DNA from: Parvularculaceae bacterium
GTDB lineage: Bacteria > Pseudomonadota > Alphaproteobacteria > Caulobacterales > Parvularculaceae
Length of the DNA stretch: 5,652 bases
Assembly (NCBI GenBank): GCA_027080545.1
Contig: JALWRV010000226.1
Location: 1 to 5,652, forward strand
Direction of reading: 5' to 3'
A program made the position numbers and the translations under genes. Under the pieces are notes generated by a model. That model worked only from the letters and a program-made list of their open reading frames with translations, was not told the origin of the DNA and ran no database searches. Below are positions 1-5,652 of the stretch, in pieces (the first letter of the stretch is position 1; each line of letters starts with the position of its first letter).

Positions 1-842
1 ATTGTGATAATTTGCCGCCAAACATAGCGATTTTACTGGTTCATGGGGTCAATCCCTATGGCTGGGCTTTTGACCGGCGTGGCAATGAAGATGGTCTAGA
101 CCTCAACCGAAACTGTCTTGATCACCAATACCCCTATCCGCAAAACCCTGTCTATGACGAATTGCACCCACTCATTAAGTCGGCCCATGTGGATGAGCCA
201 GGCCTTGCCGCGTTTGCCCAGGCCTTTCAAGATTTTTCGCGCCGACATGGGCTGGCTGAAACCATTAACGGTGTTACGGCCGGTCAATATAATCATCCCG
301 ACGGAATGAGTTTTGGCGGTCATGCCCTCTCTTGGTCATGGCAAACCCTTTTCGCTATTGCCAATCAACATTTACGCACGGCGCGTAAAATTGTTCACAT
401 TGACTGGCATACGGGAATTGGCGATTTCGGAGAGCCGTTTTTTATTACCGATGCCCCCAAAGGCTCTCCAGATTACGAACGCGCCGCCCAATGGTGGGCT
501 CCCAACTTAATCCATGCCGACGATATTCTCGAAGGCAGTGCACCCAACTATACAGGCATGTTGGTATCGGGCATGCGTGACCATTTGGCCCGTATTAACA
601 AGGCCGAAACCTTAAGTGTGGTCATTGAGTGGGGCACCCATGATTTATTCACCATGCTGCAAGCCCTTTTGCTGGATGATTGGCTCAAACAACATGGGGC
701 GCAAGATACGCGTTTTGTAAAAAACACCCGTCAACGGCTGATTGATTTGTTTTACCCTCAAAATTTGCGCTGGCGCGAATCGGTACTGGCCAAAGCCCCG
801 GCTCTTTACGTTCAAGCCCTAGAGGGGTTGGACAGCTGGTAA
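1..842 (+). CDS. DUF2817 family protein, M14 carboxypeptidase-like (5' end outside window)
   Basis: This is the C-terminal part of a DUF2817 protein, a family related to M14 zinc carboxypeptidases; the substrate is unknown. The frame is open to the window's left edge (C-D-N precedes the TTG at 12), so the TTG is probably an internal Leu codon and not the start. Counting from that codon, visible family motifs are HGVNPYGWAFDRRGNED then DLNRN (residues 11-34), YNHPDGMSFGG (93-103), the HTGIG motif with His133 as the likely third zinc ligand (408-410), and VVIEWGT with Glu206 as the likely catalytic glutamate (627-629). From family knowledge, the first two zinc ligands lie in an HGxEG-type motif near the N terminus, which would be upstream of the window. 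Family members are usually about 360 residues, so roughly 80-90 residues are missing. No signal peptide can be judged. The gene is convergent with the methionine operon and has no evident functional link to it. Confidence 0.88.
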   Translation, partial: CDNLPPNIAILLVHGVNPYGWAFDRRGNEDGLDLNRNCLDHQYPYPQNPVYDELHPLIKSAHVDEPGLAAFAQAFQDFSRRHGLAETINGVTAGQYNHPDGMSFGGHALSWSWQTLFAIANQHLRTARKIVHIDWHTGIGDFGEPFFITDAPKGSPDYERAAQWWAPNLIHADDILEGSAPNYTGMLVSGMRDHLARINKAETLSVVIEWGTHDLFTMLQALLLDDWLKQHGAQDTRFVKNTRQRLIDLFYPQNLRWRESVLAKAPALYVQALEGLDSW

Positions 843-849
843 GCGCGCA

Positions 850-2634
850 TTATGCCCGCTGTCGGCGGATCGCGCCGAGATCTGCAACAATACTATGAGC
901 TGTAGGCACTGCCCCCGCTCCCCTGCCCTTCGTGCTATAAACGCTCCCATCACGGGTGGTAATGCGAATGGCATTGGCTTCGTCATTAATCTTATAAAAG
1001 AAATCATCTTCCTCAACCCGATGATAGGAAACGGATATCCTCGGCCTGTCGTCTTTTTCTCTGATAATGCGTGTGATCTGCCGCCACGCCCCTGGTGCTT
1101 TGCTGATTTTGTCGAGAAGAGCGGCATCTAAAATTTGCGACGGCGTTGTGGAACTCACCGCCTGTTCAAACCCTTCCCAAGCAAGTATTTCGGCCTTGGC
1201 CACCGCATCCATGCCGGTGAGATCGGCGCTTGGGTCCGCTTCTGCGAAGCCCGCCTTGCGGGCGGCCTTCAACGCTTCATCAAAAGAGTGTCCTTTGGCC
1301 AGACCAGACAGAATATAATTTACCGTGCCATTGGTGACTGCCTCTATAGAAATGATTCGCGCGGATGATGCCACACGACGCACCAATTCGATCATTGGCG
1401 TGCCACCGCCAACCGCCGCGCTATAGGTTAGACAGGCCCCCTTCTCATTGGCGAGCCTGTGCAGGGGCTCAAGGCGACCTGCAAGTGCCTGTTTGTTGGC
1501 AGAGCTTACACTAATGCCGCGAGCCAGAGCAGCTTCGGTCAGCCTCTCCCCTAGCGCACCAGAGGACAGGGCATCTACGATAATATCCGGTTGCGCGTCT
1601 AACAACGCTTCTACTGAAGAAACCTGTTTGAGCCCGCGCACGCTATCGGGTCGCGTCTTTTTTGAATCTCGTACCAGCATAGCGCAAAGTTGAAAATCTT
1701 GGGCTTGCTCCTGCAGTAAATCCGCCACCGCCCCACCAACCACGCCACATCCTGCCAAAGCCACAACTATGGGTCTCGTTCGCGTTGATATTGTGGGTGG
1801 GATTGTTTTTGCGCTGATAATGGTATCATACCCCCCTCCGAGGCACCCAACGCGGATAGACATTTCTTTGCGATTTGCATGATTGATGGCTCTTTCCTGA
1901 ACCAACTCCCCAGCAACGTGACGGGCGTCCTCATAGCTAATGTGCGAATAGCGTTTTAGGGCACCAACCGCCTGTGCTGGATCTTGCTCATAAACCCCAT
2001 CAACATCTTTAAGCAATACCGCCTCTTCTAGCCCCAGCTCAGCGGCCAAAATCATCGCGCTGAGATCAGAGCCACCACGCCCCAGCAATACTGGCTCACC
2101 ACTCTCACCGATGGCGACAAAGCCGGGGATAATAGCCACATCATTTTGCTTCAAAGCTTGTAACAACTTTTGTTTATCTATCCCCAACGGGTCGGCGCGG
2201 TGAGGATGTCCCTTGGCCCGAAAACCCAACGCCCGCGCCCCAAGCACGCCGGCTGCCAACCCGGCCTGATCACAGGCAATCGCCAGCAGAGCGGCGGTGC
2301 GATATTCCCCTAATGAGATAAATCTTGGGGCATGGATATTATCCTTCTCTGCACCAAAGGACGAAGCCTCTTCAATCAATCGGTCAGTATCTCCATTAAA
2401 AGCAGACACCACCGCAATAATTTTTATACCCTTGCGGTGATATCGATAGATTTCCGCAACCACGCGCGGGAGATCTTTTGGACCACGCAAAATGGAAGAT
2501 CCAAATTTCAGCACTTTGAACGGCGTTATATGGGCTATCGACTGCGGAACCTTTGAAGAAGATTGCGCCCCAGCCTCCCCGCCGCTCCCATTAAGCGACC
2601 TCTTGGTTTCAACATAGTGTGTATCTATACCCAT
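850..2634 (-). CDS. Fused aspartate kinase-homoserine dehydrogenase lacking ACT domains
   Basis: This 594-residue cytosolic enzyme should catalyse the first and third steps from aspartate to homoserine. A Ser/Gly/Gln-rich leader (1-37) precedes the kinase domain (about 38-275), which shows KFGSS (Lys43), VVSA (75-78), SLGE (107-110), GRGGSD (185-190) and DVDGVYEQDP (210-219). The dehydrogenase follows directly (about 287-587), with the dinucleotide-binding GCGVVG (295-300), ANK (379-381), NGT (435-437), a GRGAGAVPT end (570-578), and Glu465, Asp471, Asp476 and Lys480. These four match, in spacing, E208/D214/D219/K223 of the yeast enzyme. E. coli ThrA is about 820 residues; the difference is the missing ACT region between the domains, and there is no C-terminal ACT either, so classical threonine or lysine feedback is unlikely. 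The ATG overlaps the metB stop by 10 nt, with only a weak GAG upstream, suggesting translational coupling. It is functionally ThrA/MetL-like; I leave the symbol blank because the architecture differs. Confidence 0.93.
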   Translation of the reverse strand: MGIDTHYVETKRSLNGSGGEAGAQSSSKVPQSIAHITPFKVLKFGSSILRGPKDLPRVVAEIYRYHRKGIKIIAVVSAFNGDTDRLIEEASSFGAEKDNIHAPRFISLGEYRTAALLAIACDQAGLAAGVLGARALGFRAKGHPHRADPLGIDKQKLLQALKQNDVAIIPGFVAIGESGEPVLLGRGGSDLSAMILAAELGLEEAVLLKDVDGVYEQDPAQAVGALKRYSHISYEDARHVAGELVQERAINHANRKEMSIRVGCLGGGYDTIISAKTIPPTISTRTRPIVVALAGCGVVGGAVADLLQEQAQDFQLCAMLVRDSKKTRPDSVRGLKQVSSVEALLDAQPDIIVDALSSGALGERLTEAALARGISVSSANKQALAGRLEPLHRLANEKGACLTYSAAVGGGTPMIELVRRVASSARIISIEAVTNGTVNYILSGLAKGHSFDEALKAARKAGFAEADPSADLTGMDAVAKAEILAWEGFEQAVSSTTPSQILDAALLDKISKAPGAWRQITRIIREKDDRPRISVSYHRVEEDDFFYKINDEANAIRITTRDGSVYSTKGRGAGAVPTAHSIVADLGAIRRQRA

Positions 2635-3878
2635 GGTGACACTCTTTCTTGCGCGGGCGAAGGGTTGCTTTCACCAGCAAGCCCCATACAGGGAGATTGA
2701 TCAAGATCGGGTTTAATTTTTTTGTCAATTGCAATAGCTATTGCGGCAAAAAGGTCACGGGTTAGATCATCCACATGCTCAAGACCAATGGAAAACCGCA
2801 CGAGTCTATCAGAAATGCCTGCCACTGCCCGGGCTTCAGCGGGCATCGCCCCATGGGTCATGGTCGCCGGAAGGCAAGCAAGGCTTTCAAAGCCGCCCAA
2901 CGATTCCGCAATCGTAAATAGACGCAAATTTTTCAACAAGGCGACCACATCCACATGCTCCTCAAATGCCACGCTGACCATGGAACCAAAGCCCCGCTGC
3001 TGGCGGGCGGCAATTTCGTGACCCCGATGGCTGGTGAGACCGGGATAATAAATTTTTTTGACATTTTTGCAGGCCTGCAATGCCTCGACCAATTCCGCAG
3101 TCGTTTCCTGTTGGTACTTAATCCGGGGATAGAGTGTGCGCAAACCTCGCAGGGTTTGGTAGCTGTCGAAGGCAGCACCAGTGATGCCGGTGCAATTGGC
3201 CCACCATGCCAGTGCTTCTCCGAGCGCTGAATCATTGGTCATAACCGCCCCGCCAACAATGTCGCTATGGCCATTGATGAATTTGGTCGTGGAGTGAAGC
3301 ACGATATCACAGCCGAGAGCGAGAGGGTTTTGTAAGGCCGGGGACAGAAAAGTATTATCGGCAACGGTGATAGTCCCTGCCGCCTTAGCCAAACCCACAC
3401 ATTGGCCAATATCAGTAATCCGCAAAAGCGGATTGCTTGGGGTTTCAATCAGTAAAAGTTTTGGCTTTTTCGCAAAAATTTCCACTAACGCCAGAGGATC
3501 ACTTTGGTCAATAAATTTTAATTTAAACTGCCCCTTGGCTGCCCGTGCGGTAAGCAAACGATGTGTTCCCCCATAGCAATCATGGGGAGCAACAATAAGA
3601 TCGTCGGGCGCAAGCAGACACAAGACCAAATCAATAGCCGCCATACCGGTGGCAGTGACAACACAATGATCAGCGCCTTCCAGCGCGCCAAGCGCTGCCT
3701 CAAGGGCCTCACGGCTCGGATTACCAGAACGCGCATAATCAAAGGATGGTTTGATCAATGGTGATGTCCAGGCGTAGTTGGCCGATAAATACAAAGGCGG
3801 GACAATCGCGCGATATTCGCTATCCTTGCCAACGCCGGCCGCCGCAACGCGGGTTTCAGGGTGATAAATTTTTGTCAT
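2625..3878 (-). CDS. metB: Cystathionine gamma-synthase family PLP enzyme (trans-sulfuration)
   Basis: This is a 417-residue Cys/Met-metabolism PLP enzyme. It most likely joins an O-acyl-homoserine (made by the gene upstream) to cysteine to give cystathionine. Family marks are YARSGNPS (48-55; Tyr48 and Arg50 for cofactor phosphate), ATGMAAI (76-82), ETPSNP (145-150), ADNTF (173-177, Asp174 contacting the pyridine nitrogen), HSTTKFINGHSD (195-206, Lys199 as the Schiff-base lysine), ESLGG (325-329) and VRFSIGLE (360-367, Arg361 as the likely carboxylate contact). The ATG has an AAGGA site 8 nt upstream that overlaps the metX stop codon, which fixes the start and suggests coupling. The last 30 or so residues (about 386-417) form a non-conserved tail beyond the usual family end; E. 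coli MetB has 386 residues. O-acylhomoserine sulfhydrylase or cystathionine gamma-lyase activity cannot be excluded by sequence, but the operon context favours MetB. Confidence 0.9.
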   Translation of the reverse strand: MTKIYHPETRVAAAGVGKDSEYRAIVPPLYLSANYAWTSPLIKPSFDYARSGNPSREALEAALGALEGADHCVVTATGMAAIDLVLCLLAPDDLIVAPHDCYGGTHRLLTARAAKGQFKLKFIDQSDPLALVEIFAKKPKLLLIETPSNPLLRITDIGQCVGLAKAAGTITVADNTFLSPALQNPLALGCDIVLHSTTKFINGHSDIVGGAVMTNDSALGEALAWWANCTGITGAAFDSYQTLRGLRTLYPRIKYQQETTAELVEALQACKNVKKIYYPGLTSHRGHEIAARQQRGFGSMVSVAFEEHVDVVALLKNLRLFTIAESLGGFESLACLPATMTHGAMPAEARAVAGISDRLVRFSIGLEHVDDLTRDLFAAIAIAIDKKIKPDLDQSPCMGLAGESNPSPAQERVSPWV

Positions 3879-3889
3879 AACTTTCGTCC

Positions 3890-4915
3890 TTATGAAATGA
3901 ATGAGCGAATGAGTGGTTTGATGCTTGTCGTTTCTTTTAAAAAAGCATCATGTCCGTAGATCGAAGTAATTATTTCCAACTGGAGCGGCCCCCCAAACCG
4001 CCGAGCCATATCCCTTACATCTTCCAAGGGCACGATCTGGTCATTGTCGGCAGCAATGATCAGGCAAGGTGTTTTAATCACTTCAGGGTTTTCGAAATGA
4101 CGGTCAATCGCAGCGGAAAGAGTAAGAAAACGCACCGCGCCGCACTCCTTGGCATAAGCTCGCCCTCGGGCTCTCAAATAGTCCTCGACACCGCTCTTCG
4201 CACCATCGACACAGGCAAAGCGCGTATGGAATTCCTGAGGGGTTCGATAGGTTGTCATGGCCAAAGCGCGCGCAAGGGCAACGCCCTGCTCAGGCACTCC
4301 ATGATCTAAAGAAAATTGCAAAATTTGCCGCTGGATAAGGCGCCAAGCCTGCGCCATTGGGGCTGAGCGATGGGCCACACAAAGCAGAACAAGTTTTTCT
4401 AATCGTTGGGGAAAAAGGCGTGCGAAAGATTGTGCCACCATACCCCCAAAAGAAGCCCCAACAAGAGCATGCAACGCTGTAATACCGATTTGGCTCAGCC
4501 CATAGGCAAACAAACAAGCCTCGTCAGCGGGGGTTAGCGTGAGAGGTGTTGCGTCATCACCAGCCACATAATCAAAGCCACAGACACGAAAATGATTGAG
4601 ATCAATACCCCCATCAGCGGCCACGATTTGAGACCACCAACCTTTTTCTTGGCCCGCCCCTCTTTCTCCATTAGCAATGATATGATTGGCAGAAATACCC
4701 CCCAAAACCCCGACGACTGGTGCATTTTTCTGACCCGTCAAACGCAGGGTAAGGGCCGTGCCAACGGGTAATTCAGCCCCCATCTGACCACGCCAGCCTT
4801 CAGGAGCCGGAACAGAAAAATCTTGAGTAACCAGCTTGGAAAATCGCGGTTCACCGGTGGTATGGGGGGGAGCCTTGTGCCTTGTTCCACCACTTCCAAC
4901 TCTATCATCAAACAT
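3890..4915 (-). CDS. metX: MetX-like homoserine O-acyltransferase (short alpha/beta-hydrolase form)
   Basis: This 341-residue alpha/beta-hydrolase should acylate homoserine, the committed step of methionine synthesis. The nucleophile elbow is GASFGG (153-158, Ser155), followed by an AHRSAPMAQAW stretch (181-191) like the MetX segment after the elbow. The acid is probably Asp292 in NDQIVP, and the base is His322 in GHDAFL, the usual MetX ending. It is shorter than typical MetX (about 370-380), and GGISANHI (72-79) stands where MetX usually has an ALTG-type motif, so it belongs to a divergent subgroup. I recall comparable proteins beside metB and a kinase-dehydrogenase in Xanthomonas. Whether acetyl-CoA or succinyl-CoA is the donor cannot be told. 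The ATG at 4915 is the earliest possible start: an in-frame TGA lies two codons upstream (4921-4919). A GAGG site sits 9 nt before it. This is the first large gene of the operon and lies under the SAM-II riboswitch. Confidence 0.9.
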   Translation of the reverse strand: MFDDRVGSGGTRHKAPPHTTGEPRFSKLVTQDFSVPAPEGWRGQMGAELPVGTALTLRLTGQKNAPVVGVLGGISANHIIANGERGAGQEKGWWSQIVAADGGIDLNHFRVCGFDYVAGDDATPLTLTPADEACLFAYGLSQIGITALHALVGASFGGMVAQSFARLFPQRLEKLVLLCVAHRSAPMAQAWRLIQRQILQFSLDHGVPEQGVALARALAMTTYRTPQEFHTRFACVDGAKSGVEDYLRARGRAYAKECGAVRFLTLSAAIDRHFENPEVIKTPCLIIAADNDQIVPLEDVRDMARRFGGPLQLEIITSIYGHDAFLKETTSIKPLIRSFIS

Positions 4916-4921
4916 AAGTCA

Positions 4922-4939
4922 GCGCCTCGTTAAGGACGC
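4922..4939 (-). promoter_or_regulatory. Hairpin covering the metX Shine-Dalgarno site
   Basis: On the RNA strand, GCG (4939-4937) pairs with CGC (4924-4922) and CCU (4935-4933) pairs with AGG (4927-4925), with one bulged U and a five-base UAACG loop. The AGG is part of the GAGG ribosome-binding site of metX (4928-4925), so the fold would partly hide it. Seen directly: the complementarity. Inferred: that it forms and matters. It has only six base pairs with a bulge, so it could be chance. Confidence 0.35.
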
Positions 4940-4970
4940 CGATCCAAAGTCAGAATTGCGGTGAAATAAA

Positions 4971-5012
4971 TCAGAAGCGTGAGAACCGAACAGCAAAAAG
5001 CACTGAGCCCAT
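4971..5012 (-). CDS. Possible 13-residue leader peptide in the metX mRNA leader
   Basis: A short ORF, ATG (5012-5010) to TGA (4973-4971), encodes MGSVLFAVRFSRF. It lies between the riboswitch and metX, 55 nt before the metX start and in a different frame from it. Its ATG is 7 nt after a strong GGAGG (5024-5020) that forms part of the riboswitch pseudoknot, so SAM binding should block its translation. The peptide contains no run of Met, Cys or Thr codons of the classical attenuator kind and matches nothing I know. The well-placed ribosome-binding site is the only support. It may be a real regulatory uORF, a remnant of an older gene start, or chance. Confidence 0.4.
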   Translation of the reverse strand: MGSVLFAVRFSRF

Positions 5013-5017
5013 TTCCC

Positions 5018-5077
5018 ACCCTCCGCTTTAGCGAGATTTATTTCGCGCCCGCAAGCTGAAGGGTTCAAATCGGCGCG
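5018..5077 (-). ncRNA. SAM-II riboswitch (metA/metX leader class)
   Basis: This is an S-adenosylmethionine-sensing leader RNA ahead of metX. P1 is six perfect pairs: CGCGCC (5077-5072) with GGCGCG (5049-5044). The conserved GATTTG (5071-5066) follows the first P1 strand, CTTGC (5055-5051) precedes the second, then ATAAA (5041-5037) and GCTAAAG (5032-5026). The H-type pseudoknot is complete: ACCCTTC (5064-5058) pairs with GGAGGGT (5024-5018) in seven pairs, one of them G-U. The order of helices and conserved loops matches the SAM-II class from Alphaproteobacteria, and the downstream gene (homoserine acyltransferase) is its typical target. By class behaviour, SAM binding should lower expression of the operon. 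The identification is by eye, without a covariance-model score. Confidence 0.92.
5020..5024 (-). promoter_or_regulatory. Shine-Dalgarno GGAGG inside the riboswitch pseudoknot strand
   Basis: GGAGG is the best ribosome-binding sequence in the leader. It lies in the 3' strand of the P2 pseudoknot helix, so it would be paired when SAM is bound. In known SAM-II elements the pseudoknot strand typically hides the start site of the regulated gene; here the nearest ATG (5012) belongs to the 13-codon ORF and not to metX. Confidence 0.5.
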
Positions 5078-5089
5078 TTGTGTAAAGCC

Positions 5090-5118
5090 CTAATCCCGCA
5101 GTTAAGAAACAGAGTCAA
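5090..5118 (-). promoter_or_regulatory. Candidate promoter of the metX-metB-AK/HSD operon
   Basis: TTGACT (5118-5113) is a good -35 element. At 17 nt spacing stands GATTAG (5095-5090), a weak -10 match. Transcription would start near 5082-5084, just ahead of the first riboswitch base at 5077, and that position is the main argument for this reading. A second TTGACT (5123-5118) overlaps the first but has no -10 at the right distance. Confidence 0.4.
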
Positions 5119-5204
5119 GTCAAAATTTATGAAGATGAGAGTTTTCTACCCCTCAGTAGGCATATGGTGTTTGAGTGGCGGATTTTCTATTATCCCCATG
5201 GGTT
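5119..5204. other. Intergenic stretch with no recognised feature
   Basis: Between the candidate operon promoter and the cytochrome terminator I see only a four-pair inverted repeat (CTAC/GTAG around 5146-5159) and no gene. A binding site for a regulator is possible but nothing supports it. Confidence 0.5.
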
Positions 5205-5247
5205 GAAACAAAACACATGCCTCGCGGCTCAGCATGTGTTTTGTTTC
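5205..5247 (-). terminator. Strong inverted-repeat terminator of the cytochrome gene, probably bidirectional
   Basis: Two perfect 16-base arms, GAAACAAAACACATGC (5205-5220) and GCATGTGTTTTGTTTC (5232-5247), flank an 11-base loop. In either direction the stem has an A-rich 5' side and a 3' side running from GCATGTG into TTTTGTTT, the form of a bidirectional intrinsic terminator. It begins 19 nt after the stop codon of the cytochrome gene and separates that transcript from the methionine operon promoter downstream. No plus-strand gene in the window needs it. Confidence 0.8.
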
Positions 5248-5266
5248 CTCACTCTCTATGCCCCAG

Positions 5267-5652
5267 TCACTCGTCCTGTCCGCAATCCTTTTTCATAGCC
5301 GCAATCCATGCACGGATGAGCGCCACCGCTTCTTTATGGGCCAACGAGCGGCCAAGCTCCGGCATCATCGCATCGGGCTTGGTGGTCTCAAGGCGATAGA
5401 GCAAAACTGATTGGTCCGGTTGGCCGGGGACAATATCGTATAGTCGATCGCCTGTCCCCGCCCCTGCAGCAATGGGCAGCTTGCAGCGCCCCATAGCCGC
5501 CCCTTGCGCCTCTGGTGTAAGGTCAAGGCCGGACGTATCCGCCGCCCCCTGCTGGTTATGGCAATGGCTGCAATTAATATCGAGATAGGCGCGCGCCCGC
5601 CGGGGCAAAGATTTGCTTTCATCGCGCCAATCAACATTGGCGGGGATAGCGG
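5267..5652 (-). CDS. c-type cytochrome, C-terminal part (SO2930/HNE_0200-like; 5' end outside window)
   Basis: The frame is open through the right edge of the window, so this is the last 127 or so residues of a longer protein. The TTG at 5608 is probably an internal Leu: AIPANVDWRDESKS is encoded upstream of it and fits the protein. A covalent heme site, CSHCH, lies at 5572-5558 within LDINCSHCHN, and the likely axial Met is one of the pair in DAMMPELGRS (Met codons 5368-5363). The pattern around both motifs (LPRRARAYLDINCSHCHN, then PGQPDQSVLLYR, then MMPELGRSLAHKEAVALIRAWI) resembles the SO2930 family of diheme cytochromes (TIGR03806, HNE_0200 type); in such proteins another heme site would be upstream. 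c-type cytochromes mature in the periplasm, so an export signal is expected outside the window. The partner and reaction are unknown. It is separated from the methionine operon by its own terminator. Confidence 0.85.
   Translation of the reverse strand, partial: AIPANVDWRDESKSLPRRARAYLDINCSHCHNQQGAADTSGLDLTPEAQGAAMGRCKLPIAAGAGTGDRLYDIVPGQPDQSVLLYRLETTKPDAMMPELGRSLAHKEAVALIRAWIAAMKKDCGQDE

Noticed and set aside
12..14. TTG as the true start of the DUF2817 gene
   Set aside because: The frame is open to the window edge, there is no ribosome-binding site in view, and the family needs an N-terminal zinc-ligand motif that is absent from 12 onward.
796..812. Terminator for the methionine operon inside the DUF2817 3' end (AAAGCC...CTCTTT)
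   Set aside because: The arms pair only in short offset pieces with a two-base loop, and there is no T-run after them.
895..1693. Plus-strand open frames opposite the kinase-dehydrogenase gene
   Set aside because: They lie fully antisense to well-conserved coding sequence, overlap one another and show no recognisable motifs.
2625..2640. Programmed frameshift joining metB to the fusion gene
   Set aside because: The downstream frame is in the -1 register, but there is no slippery heptamer, and the fusion gene has its own ATG in the overlap.
3950..4309. 119-codon plus-strand frame opposite metX
   Set aside because: It is antisense to the conserved MetX C-terminal half and its predicted product has no family-like motif.
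4990..5006. Rho-independent terminator at the TTTTT run after the riboswitch
   Set aside because: Only a four-pair stem with the T-run in its loop can be drawn (CAGT/GCTG), so it does not have terminator form.
5146..5159. CTAC/GTAG inverted repeat as an operator
   Set aside because: Four base pairs around a six-base loop is expected by chance and it lies well upstream of the candidate promoter.
5175..5399. Plus-strand frame running through the terminator into the cytochrome gene
   Set aside because: It reads through the inverted repeat and then antisense to the heme-protein coding sequence; no credible ribosome-binding site or motif.
5606..5608. TTG as the start of the cytochrome gene
   Set aside because: The frame continues to the right edge with family-like sequence (VDWRDESKS before LPRRARAYL), and a start here would leave no export signal.

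Overview
The window looks like part of an alphaproteobacterial chromosome of moderate GC. The main evidence is a well-formed SAM-II riboswitch, a class found mostly in Alphaproteobacteria. It sits ahead of a methionine-biosynthesis operon. The flanking genes, a DUF2817 peptidase-like protein and a cytochrome resembling the SO2930/HNE_0200 family, also fit an aerobic Gram-negative proteobacterium. No species can be named from this sequence alone. I see no mobile element, CRISPR array, tRNA or rRNA.

Layout from left to right. Positions 1-842 on the plus strand hold the 3' part of a DUF2817 gene that began before the window. Positions 850-4915 on the minus strand hold a tight three-gene operon, transcribed in the order metX-like homoserine O-acyltransferase, metB-like PLP enzyme, then a fused aspartate kinase-homoserine dehydrogenase. 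The metX-metB gap is 11 nt, and metB and the fusion gene overlap by 10 nt. Its 3' end meets the DUF2817 gene convergently, with 7 bp between the stop codons. Positions 4916-5266 hold no large gene. They carry a candidate promoter, the SAM-II riboswitch, a possible 13-codon leader ORF, a hairpin over the metX ribosome-binding site, and a strong inverted-repeat terminator. Positions 5267-5652 on the minus strand hold the C-terminal part of a c-type cytochrome gene whose 5' end lies beyond the window.

The three enzymes would phosphorylate aspartate, reduce aspartate semialdehyde to homoserine, acylate the homoserine, and convert the acyl-homoserine to cystathionine or homocysteine. Only aspartate-semialdehyde dehydrogenase (asd) is missing from an aspartate-to-methionine carbon route. 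The fusion enzyme has complete kinase and dehydrogenase catalytic parts but no room for the ACT domains that normally give feedback control. The riboswitch places the operon under control of SAM, the pathway end product. I infer that this is a methionine-dedicated branch in which much of the control has moved from the enzyme to the RNA.

The most unusual point is in the leader. The pseudoknot's 3' strand contains a good Shine-Dalgarno sequence (GGAGG) correctly spaced from an ATG, but that ATG opens a 13-codon ORF, not metX. The metX start is about 100 nt further on and has its own partly hidden ribosome-binding site.
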